Part shown: positions 1 through 5,092 of the stretch, in pieces | How positions within the stretch are numbered: position 1 is the first letter of the stretch | How the letters are laid out: every line of letters starts with the position of its first letter | Assembly: GCA_007133445.1 (NCBI GenBank) | Contig: SLMR01000179.1 | Span: forward strand, 1-6,045 | DNA: 6,045 nucleotides | Reading direction: 5' to 3' | DNA from: Aquisalimonas sp. | Lineage (GTDB): Bacteria > Pseudomonadota > Gammaproteobacteria > Nitrococcales > Aquisalimonadaceae | Notes under the pieces: model-generated | Databases searched by the model: none | The model's input: the letters and a program-made list of their open reading frames with translations, nothing else | What the model was told of the DNA's origin: nothing | Position numbers and translations under genes: made by a program

Positions 1-333
1 CAGCAGCCACGCACCCGCCGTCATCAGCGGACCCTGGCGCAGCTGGCGGTAGTTCTCGCCCACGTTGGTCATCATCTGGTTGGTGACGTATGGGCCGGTC
101 TGGGTGGTGAAACCGCCCTCGCCCCGGCGCCCGTCACGCCACATATCGGAGCGGGGGTTGCTCTCGCTGCGCTCCGAGAACGTGCGTTGCGGCTCGCCCG
201 TAGTAGTCTGTTGCGCGAACAGATACCCCGCCGACGGCAACGCCACAGCCAGGAACAGGATGGCCAGCACGGTCCAGAGCATGGAACGCCAGCGCCGTTT
301 GGCCCTGGCGGCCGGATCAGGATGCTTGCTCAT
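1..333 (-). CDS. fdhC: Formate dehydrogenase gamma subunit (cytochrome b), N-terminal part; 3' end outside window
   Basis: The reverse strand is open from an ATG at 333 to the left edge, giving 111 residues that begin MSKHPDPAARAKRRW. A good ribosome site (GGAGGA, 341-346) lies 7 nt upstream of this ATG. A basic N-terminus is followed by one hydrophobic segment (about residues 17-36), which is either the first membrane helix or a signal sequence. A hydrophilic stretch follows with the segments SNPRSDMWRDGRRGEGG and GENYRQLRQGP. These match the periplasmic N-terminal region I know from FdhC proteins (pattern NPR..YWR..R.G, then the NWR.LR.GP type). FdhC subunits anchor the complex in the inner membrane and pass electrons through haem b to quinone; the haem-ligand histidines and remaining helices would lie beyond the left edge. 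It follows the lipoprotein gene by 16 nt. The family call is from recalled similarity and position directly after fdhA and fdhB. Confidence 0.85.
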   Translation of the reverse strand, partial: MSKHPDPAARAKRRWRSMLWTVLAILFLAVALPSAGYLFAQQTTTGEPQRTFSERSESNPRSDMWRDGRRGEGGFTTQTGPYVTNQMMTNVGENYRQLRQGPLMTAGAWLL

Positions 334-349
334 GGCGATCTCCTCCGCG

Positions 350-544
350 CTAGCGGTCCGTGTGGGCGCGCTGGGCGCGATCTCTCAGGTCGCCCGAACG
401 GCGTTCTGCTGCCTCTTCGGATGCGGTCTCATCCCCCGCGCCCTTGTAGACGCCGGGTTCGTAAAGCGTCACATCCCCACACCCGGCCAGTAGCGCCAGG
501 CTCAGGGCTGCCACGGCGGACAGGGTCAGTTTTTTCGGCATCAT
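350..544 (-). CDS. Small lipoprotein between fdhB and fdhC, function unknown
   Basis: This is a 64-residue protein starting MMPKKLTLSAVAALSLALLAGC. It has a short basic N-terminus, a hydrophobic core and a classic lipobox, LAGC, with the lipidated cysteine at residue 22. The +2 residue is Gly, so it lacks the Asp that keeps E. coli lipoproteins in the inner membrane, and outer-membrane sorting is possible. The mature part is only about 43 residues. It has a short aromatic segment, LYEPGVYKG, and then a polar, charged tail rich in Glu and Arg that is probably unstructured. The frame is open further upstream (to an ATG at 682), but the ribosome site at 551-558, 6 nt before the ATG at 544, and the signal peptide beginning there fix the start. 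A second ATG follows immediately at 541. The position inside the operon suggests a role in assembling or anchoring the dehydrogenase, but no function can be read from the sequence. Confidence 0.8.
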   Translation of the reverse strand: MMPKKLTLSAVAALSLALLAGCGDVTLYEPGVYKGAGDETASEEAAERRSGDLRDRAQRAHTDR

Positions 545-550
545 GGAATG

Positions 551-558
551 CTCCTCTC
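551..558 (-). promoter_or_regulatory. Ribosome binding site of the lipoprotein gene
   Basis: The reverse strand reads GAGAGGAG here, with the AGGAG core 6 nt before the ATG at 544. It decides the start in favour of the 64-residue lipoprotein over the 110-residue reading from 682, whose extra 46 residues would overlap the end of fdhB and translate straight through the hairpin. Confidence 0.75.
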
Positions 559-593
559 TCAGCCTTCCTGTTGTTCTTAGCCAGCGAGCCGAA

Positions 594-622
594 CCACCGG
601 GGCCGCTTCGCGGCCCCGGTGG
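594..622 (-). repeat. 13-bp GC-rich inverted repeat (hairpin) after fdhB
   Basis: Bases 594-606 (CCACCGGGGCCGC) are the perfect reverse complement of 610-622, leaving a 3-nt loop at 607-609. In the transcript the hairpin starts 7 nt after the fdhB stop and ends about 50 nt before the lipoprotein start. After the stem the transcript continues TTCGGCTCGC, with no run of T, so it does not look like a complete intrinsic terminator. A stem this stable could protect the 3' end of the fdhAB message, mark a processing site, or reduce read-through into the lipoprotein and fdhC genes. The structure is certain from the sequence; the role is inferred. Confidence 0.8.
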
Positions 623-629
623 AACCCCG

Positions 630-1220
630 TCACACGTCGTCGCCGTAGGCGGCCTGCCAGCCCCAGGTCTGCGGCCTGCCACCGCGGGACATCACGCGTT
701 TGCGGTAGATATCCGCAATCACGTCGCCATCACCGGCGATCAGCGCCTTGGTGGCACACATCTCGGCGCACAGCGGCAGCTTGCCTTCCTCGACCCGGTT
801 GGTGCCGTACTTGGTGAGCTCCTCCTGGGAGTGTGCCGCCTCCGGCCCACCCGCGCAGAAGGTGCACTTGTCCATCTTGCCGCGGACACCGAATGCGGTC
901 TGCTGCGGGTACTGCGGCGCCCCGAACGGGCAGGCGTAGAAGCAGTAGCCGCAACCGATGCACAGGTCCTTGTCGTGCAGCACGATGCCGTCGGCGGTGG
1001 TGTAGAAACAATCCACCGGACAGACCGCGGCACATGGCGCGTCGGTACAGTGCATGCAAGCCACCGAGATGGCCTTTTCTCCGGGGCGGCCATCGTTCAT
1101 GACGATGACCCGCCGTCGGTTCACGCCCCACGGCACCTCGTGCTCGTTCTTGCAAGCCGTGACACAGGCCTGGCACTCGATGCAGCGTTCGGCGTCACAG
1201 AGAAACTTCATTCTTGCCAT
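630..1220 (-). CDS. fdhB: Formate dehydrogenase beta subunit, four-cluster ferredoxin (FDH3 type)
   Basis: This 196-residue electron-transfer subunit carries electrons from FdhA to the membrane cytochrome b. Sixteen cysteines fall in four groups fit for four [4Fe-4S] clusters: C13/C16/C19/C23 (CIECQACVTAC), C55/C58/C63/C67, C87/C90/C93/C97 (CIGCGYCFYACP) and C119/C122 with C151/C155. C8 and C71 are extra. The opening, MKFLCDAERCIECQACVTACKN, and the following segment EVPWGVNRRR are typical of the family. It is much shorter than E. coli FdnH or FdoH (about 300 residues) and lacks their C-terminal membrane helix, so FdhC must hold the complex in the membrane. There is no signal peptide, so export bound to FdhA through Tat is expected. 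The ATG at 1220 follows GAGAGGAGA at 1229-1237; an in-frame ATG three codons on is a less likely start. It begins 26 nt after fdhA ends. Confidence 0.95.
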   Translation of the reverse strand: MARMKFLCDAERCIECQACVTACKNEHEVPWGVNRRRVIVMNDGRPGEKAISVACMHCTDAPCAAVCPVDCFYTTADGIVLHDKDLCIGCGYCFYACPFGAPQYPQQTAFGVRGKMDKCTFCAGGPEAAHSQEELTKYGTNRVEEGKLPLCAEMCATKALIAGDGDVIADIYRKRVMSRGGRPQTWGWQAAYGDDV

Positions 1221-1246
1221 GACGGCATTCTCCTCTCAGATCGTTC

Positions 1247-4126
1247 TCAGGCCGGCGTCACACGACACAGGGTGGTTTTCGTTTCCTGCATCATCGTTAC
1301 CGAGTCGTACCCGTAGGTGGTGGCGGTATTGGTGGAATCACCGCGCACGTACGGGGCCGCGCCCTCGGGGTAACGGTCGATGAGGTCCTCACCCTGGAAG
1401 TGGCCACCGAAGTGGAACGGTGTGAACACCGTGCCGCGACCGACACGCCGGGTCACCAGCGCCTTGATGCGGATGCGACCACCCTCCGGGCCCTCCAGCC
1501 AGACCATCTGGCCGTCACTCACTCCGGCGTCATTGGCATCGGCCGGGTTGATCTCGACGAACATGTCCTGCTTGAGCTCGGCAAGCCACGGGTTGGACCG
1601 GGTTTCCTCGCCTCCACCCTCGTACTCCACCAGGCGTCCGCTGGTGTGAATCAGCGGGTAGTCGTCGGAGTAGTCAGTGGCCTGGACGGACTCGAAGCGC
1701 GTCGGCAACCGGTAGAACACCTTGCGGTCCTCGTAGGTGGGGTAGTCCTCCACCAGGTCGTACCGCGGGGTGTACAGCGGCTCCCGGTGCAGCGGGACCG
1801 GATCCGGGAAGTTCCAGACGTAAGCACGGGCCTTGGCGTTGCCGAAGGGATGGCAACCGTGCTCCATGGCGACGCGGATGATGCCGCCGGAGCGGTCCGT
1901 GGTCCACGACTTGCCCTCGGCGTACTCCTTCTCCTCGTCGGTGAGGTCATCCCACCAGCCCAGCTGCTTGAGCAGCTCCGAGTCGAACTCCGGATAGCCG
2001 TCCTCGATCTCGGCACCCCTGGAGTAGGAGCCCTCGGCCAGCAGGTTCTCGCCCTCGTACTCCGTACCGAAGTTGGCACGGAAGTTCCCGCCGCCTTCCA
2101 TGACGTGCTTGCTGGTGTCGTACAGCACGTGGGTGCCCGGGTGCTTCATCTCCGGAGTGCCATAGCACGGCCAGGGCAGGCAGTAGGTCTCGCCGTCCAC
2201 CGGGCCGCCTTCGGCCTTGAGGGACACCACGTCGAACGTCTTCTGGTTCTCCATGTGTTCCTTCAGGCGCTCCGGACTCTGCCCGGTGTAGCCGATGGAC
2301 CAGGTCCCGCGGTTGATCTCCCTCAACACACTCTCCGGGCTCGGCTTCTTGTCCACCACCTCGATGTTCTTGAACATCTCGTCGGCGAATCCGAGCTTCT
2401 CGGCCAGGCGGTAGGCGATCTCCGAGTCGGCCTTGTGCTCGTAGAGCGGCTCGATCACCTGCCAGCGCCACTGGATGGAGCGGTTGGATGCGGTCACCGA
2501 TCCGGCCTGCTCGAACTGGGTTGCCGCCGGCAGCAGGTAGGTGTCCTCGGTCCGCTCATGCAGCACCGCCGTGACCGTCGGGTACGGGTCGACGACCACC
2601 AGCAGGTCCAGCTTCTCCATGGCCTCCTTCATCTCCGGCCCGCGGGTCTGGGAGTTCGGAGCGTGGCCCCACATCATCACCGCGCGGACGTTGTCCTTCT
2701 GGGAGATGTTCTCCGGATCCTCCAGCACGCCGTCGATCCAGCGGGAGACGGTGATGCCGCCGGTGTTCATGGGCTTGGCCGTGCCGTTCTGACCGTCGTC
2801 GTACTCGGTCTGGTCGAAACGATCCTTCAGCCACTCGTAGTCCACGTCCCAGACGCGGCACCAGTGCTGCCAGCCGCCCTCGGAGATGGGGTAGTAGCCC
2901 GGCAGGTTGTCCGGGTTCGGCCCCACGTCGGTGGCGCCCTGCACGTTGTCGTGGCCGCGGAAGATGTTGGCCCCGCCACCCTCGACACCGATATTGCCCA
3001 GGGCCAGCTGCAGGCAGTTGTAGGCCCGGACGTAATTGTTGCCGATGGTGTGCTGGGTCCCGCCCATGCACCAGACGAACGTCCCTGGGCGGTTCTCGGC
3101 CATGACCTTGGCCACTTCGTAGAGCGCATCCTCACCGACGCCGGTGACACGCTCCACCTCGTCCGGAGACCACTTCTTCACCTCTTCGCGAACCCGGTCC
3201 ATGCCGAACACGCGCTGCTCCAGGTACTCCTTGTCTTCCCATTCGTTCTCGAAGACGTGCCAGAGAATGCCCCAGATCAGCGGCACGTCGGTGCCGGAGC
3301 GGAAGCGCACGTAGGTGTCCGCATGCGCCGCGGTACGCGTGAAGCGCGGGTCCATGACGATCATGTGCGCACCGTTCTCCTTGCCGCGCAGGATCATCTG
3401 CATGGCGACCGGGTGCGCCTCCGCGGCGTTGGAGCCGCACATGACGATGCACTTGGACTTGTTGATGTCATTGTAGGAGTTGGTCTGGGCGCCATACCCC
3501 CAGGTGTTCGCCACGCCCGCCACCGTGGTGGAGTGGCAGATACGCGCCTGGTGGTCACAGTTGTTGGAGCCCCAGAAGGCCGCGAACTTGCGCTGCAGAT
3601 AGGCACCTTCGTTATTGGCCTTGGACGAACCGGCAAACCACAGGGAGTCCGGCCCGGACTGTTCGCGAATATGCAGGAGCTTGTCACCGATCTCGTCGAT
3701 GGCCTGCTCCCAGCTGATGCGCTCCCAGCGGCCACCCACCTTCTTCATCGGGTACTTCACTCGCCGGGTGCTGTGGCCGTGGTTCCGAAGCGCGGCACCC
3801 TTGGCACAGTGGGCACCCAGGTTGATCGGGCTGTCGAAGGCCGGCTCCTGACCGACCCACACCCCGTTCTGGACCTCGGCAATGGTACTGCACCCCACGG
3901 AGCAGTGCCCGCAGACGGTAAGCACCTCGTGAATTTCAGCGTCCGGATCGATCTTCCGGGCAGCCTTCGCCTTTTTCATCATGCTGGTCGGCAGCATCCC
4001 GACAACGGCGGCACCACCCACTGCGAGCCCGGAGCCCTGCAGGAACGCGCGCCGCGATACGGTCCTGGCCAGCAGGCCTGGCGCTGCGCTGGCGCCTGCC
4101 GACGCCTTTTTCTTCATCAGTTTCAT
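1247..4126 (-). CDS. fdhA: Formate dehydrogenase catalytic alpha subunit, molybdopterin, Tat-exported, Cys type
   Basis: This 959-residue enzyme oxidises formate to CO2 at a Mo- or W-bis-MGD centre, expected in the periplasm. The N-terminus has a Tat signal: a basic leader, S24-R-R-A-F-L-Q30, a hydrophobic stretch (about 31-45), then AKAA near 53-56. The [4Fe-4S] ligands are C72, C75, C79 and C107 (CGHCSVGC, then HCAKGA with the conserved Lys109). The active site reads ARICHSTTVAG, with C197 and H198 at the positions of selenocysteine-His in E. coli FdhF. Codon 197 is TGC, so no selenocysteine is needed. The molybdopterin oxidoreductase core spans about 120-600. The segment near 705-800 (EIEDGYPEF, WWDDLTDEEKEYAEGKSW, CHPFGNAKARAYVWNFPDP) is characteristic of this FdhA group. 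The C-terminal dinucleotide-binding domain begins near 835 (YPLIHTSGRLVEYE). The length is normal for the family. A strong ribosome site, GGAGGAG, lies 8 nt before the ATG at 4126. It follows the small Tat protein gene by 45 nt and precedes fdhB by 26 nt. Confidence 0.97.
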   Translation of the reverse strand: MKLMKKKASAGASAAPGLLARTVSRRAFLQGSGLAVGGAAVVGMLPTSMMKKAKAARKIDPDAEIHEVLTVCGHCSVGCSTIAEVQNGVWVGQEPAFDSPINLGAHCAKGAALRNHGHSTRRVKYPMKKVGGRWERISWEQAIDEIGDKLLHIREQSGPDSLWFAGSSKANNEGAYLQRKFAAFWGSNNCDHQARICHSTTVAGVANTWGYGAQTNSYNDINKSKCIVMCGSNAAEAHPVAMQMILRGKENGAHMIVMDPRFTRTAAHADTYVRFRSGTDVPLIWGILWHVFENEWEDKEYLEQRVFGMDRVREEVKKWSPDEVERVTGVGEDALYEVAKVMAENRPGTFVWCMGGTQHTIGNNYVRAYNCLQLALGNIGVEGGGANIFRGHDNVQGATDVGPNPDNLPGYYPISEGGWQHWCRVWDVDYEWLKDRFDQTEYDDGQNGTAKPMNTGGITVSRWIDGVLEDPENISQKDNVRAVMMWGHAPNSQTRGPEMKEAMEKLDLLVVVDPYPTVTAVLHERTEDTYLLPAATQFEQAGSVTASNRSIQWRWQVIEPLYEHKADSEIAYRLAEKLGFADEMFKNIEVVDKKPSPESVLREINRGTWSIGYTGQSPERLKEHMENQKTFDVVSLKAEGGPVDGETYCLPWPCYGTPEMKHPGTHVLYDTSKHVMEGGGNFRANFGTEYEGENLLAEGSYSRGAEIEDGYPEFDSELLKQLGWWDDLTDEEKEYAEGKSWTTDRSGGIIRVAMEHGCHPFGNAKARAYVWNFPDPVPLHREPLYTPRYDLVEDYPTYEDRKVFYRLPTRFESVQATDYSDDYPLIHTSGRLVEYEGGGEETRSNPWLAELKQDMFVEINPADANDAGVSDGQMVWLEGPEGGRIRIKALVTRRVGRGTVFTPFHFGGHFQGEDLIDRYPEGAAPYVRGDSTNTATTYGYDSVTMMQETKTTLCRVTPA

Positions 4127-4171
4127 GGTCTCAACTCCTCCACTCGAAGGCTTCCGACGGGTGGAACCGCA

Positions 4172-4387
4172 TCAGAAATCCGCCCGCTTGTAGTAATCAC
4201 TGACGTGCTTCGTGACCTGATAGCCGCGCTTCTCCTTGCCCGCCTTCTCTTCGGTCTCCTGGTCGCCATCGCGCGTCACGGCACCTGCGGCGCCCGCCGC
4301 CAGCACCGCGGCACCGCCGGAGGCGGCGACCGTCTTGAGAAAGCGCCGCCGGGAGCGCTGCGTGGTGTTGTTATCCGAGCTTGTCAT
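4172..4387 (-). CDS. Small Tat-signal protein of the fdh operon ('formate dehydrogenase region TAT target' type)
   Basis: This 71-residue protein carries a near-perfect twin-arginine motif, S12-R-R-R-F-L-K18, followed by an Ala/Gly-rich hydrophobic segment (about 19-38), a short acidic-basic stretch (about 39-54) and a C-terminal tail, GYQVTKHVSDYYKRADF. Its size, its place directly before fdhA and a tail of this YY..A kind match the family annotated as formate dehydrogenase region TAT target (TIGR02811 as I recall it; called FdhX in some Shewanella annotation). The role is not established from sequence. It has no cysteines, so it should not carry an iron-sulfur cluster or a c-type haem. It could stay in the membrane through the uncleaved Tat hydrophobic segment and be a small partner of FdhA. 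The frame is open upstream to an ATG at 4621, but the ribosome site at 4395-4402 and the signal peptide place the start at 4387; the longer reading would overlap the chaperone gene. Confidence 0.88.
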   Translation of the reverse strand: MTSSDNNTTQRSRRRFLKTVAASGGAAVLAAGAAGAVTRDGDQETEEKAGKEKRGYQVTKHVSDYYKRADF

Positions 4388-4394
4388 GCCAGCT

Positions 4395-4402
4395 TCCTCC
4401 TC
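4395..4402 (-). promoter_or_regulatory. Ribosome binding site of the small Tat protein gene
   Basis: The reverse strand reads GAGGAGGA, 7 nt before the ATG at 4387. This strong site settles the start of the 71-residue reading over the 149-residue reading from 4621, whose extra N-terminal part is Arg-rich shadow translation of the chaperone gene. Confidence 0.75.
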
Positions 4403-4461
4403 ACCTGAACCGAGTCCCGATTCTCCGTGCCTGTTTGCCGTCGCACCCGCACTCGCGCGGA

Positions 4462-5082
4462 TTACGCCAGCATCGAAAAGTAGTTCTGCTCCAGTTCGAC
4501 AAACGCGCTGCCGACGCGGCCGACGGCGCGGTAGAACCGCGCGTTCTCGGCGTTCTCGACGTCTGCGAAGAAACGCCCCATCCATGGCTCCACGTGCCGC
4601 TGGAAAAGCTCCCGCTGCCACTCGTAGGAAATATCCTCATCACTGACGATGAACGCCATGATGTCGCAGACCGCCGCCGCGTGATCCTCCGGTTCACTGT
4701 TGCCCTCCTGGCGTTCCACGCCCAGCTGCTGCAGATCCTGCCGCAACCGGATCAGGGGCCGTTCCATGAGCGAGCCGGTTTCGTACCAGGAGGCGTAGGG
4801 GGTCAGCTCGCCCCCGCCCACACCGATGAACAGGTCGTTGAACTCCCGCTTGAGCGCCTCGGGATCGGCGCCATCGGCTGCGCGCCGCAGCTGGCACCAG
4901 GCGTCGGCCAGGGCATCGCCCTCGCTGCCGTCGCGCGCCGCAATGCCCCGCAGCACGCCGAGCACCCGGTCGTCCGGGGGCGCAGCCAGCAGGTTGCCGA
5001 GAAGGGTCCAGGTGCCGGCCCGGAGTTCGTCTTCACGGGTGGTCGCCCTGGCGCTCGGATTGGTGCTGTCGTCTCTGCTCAT
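4462..5082 (-). CDS. TorD/DmsD-family molybdoenzyme chaperone
   Basis: This 206-residue cytoplasmic protein has no signal peptide or membrane segment and is mostly helical in composition. The centre carries the TorD-family pattern: EFNDLFIGVGGGELTPYASWY (residues 80-100; family form E(F/Y)..LF.G...PY.S.Y), then LIRLRQDLQQLGVE (110-123) and EPEDHAAAVCDIM (130-142), corresponding to the family's EP.DH....L.FM. Such proteins bind the Tat signal or the apo-form of a molybdoenzyme and hold it in the cytoplasm until its cofactor is in place. Lying two genes before fdhA, it is most likely the dedicated FdhA chaperone (the role called FdhT in some annotation), though the small Tat protein is another possible client. 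It starts 10 nt after the ferredoxin gene stop with no clear ribosome site, so its translation is probably coupled to that gene. A 74-nt gap separates it from the small Tat protein gene. Confidence 0.9.
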   Translation of the reverse strand: MSRDDSTNPSARATTREDELRAGTWTLLGNLLAAPPDDRVLGVLRGIAARDGSEGDALADAWCQLRRAADGADPEALKREFNDLFIGVGGGELTPYASWYETGSLMERPLIRLRQDLQQLGVERQEGNSEPEDHAAAVCDIMAFIVSDEDISYEWQRELFQRHVEPWMGRFFADVENAENARFYRAVGRVGSAFVELEQNYFSMLA

Positions 5083-5092
5083 GATGACCGCT

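Noticed and set aside
594..622. Hairpin after fdhB as a standard intrinsic terminator ending the operon
   Set aside because: There is no T run after the stem in the transcript direction, and the next two genes continue the same operon in the same direction.
65..648. Two overlapping plus-strand frames (142 and 153 codons) opposite fdhC and the lipoprotein
   Set aside because: Their composition is Arg/Pro/Gly-rich shadow translation. The minus strand holds a signal peptide with lipobox and an FdhC-like N-terminus, each with its own ribosome site.
350..682. Longer 110-residue start for the lipoprotein
   Set aside because: The added 46 residues overlap the 3' end of fdhB and cross the hairpin, and would bury the signal peptide inside the protein.
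543..1316. A 257-codon plus-strand frame opposite fdhB
   Set aside because: It has the same in-register antisense effect; the minus strand encodes an unmistakable four-cluster ferredoxin.
4147..4155. Short palindrome GAAGGCTTC between the small Tat gene and fdhA
   Set aside because: Four pairs around one base is too small to stand out from chance, and there is no matching copy or context to suggest an operator.
1400..4408. A 1002-codon open frame on the plus strand opposite fdhA
   Set aside because: It is in exact codon register with fdhA, so its codons are the reverse complements of fdhA codons. It would be interrupted only by TTA, CTA or TCA codons in fdhA, which GC-rich genes avoid. The protein is low-complexity, rich in V, L, H, G and R, with no domain I recognise, whereas the minus-strand reading has every FdhA motif.
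4172..4621. Longer 149-residue start for the small Tat protein
   Set aside because: The added residues overlap the chaperone gene and are Arg/Ala-rich; the twin-arginine signal needs the start at 4387.
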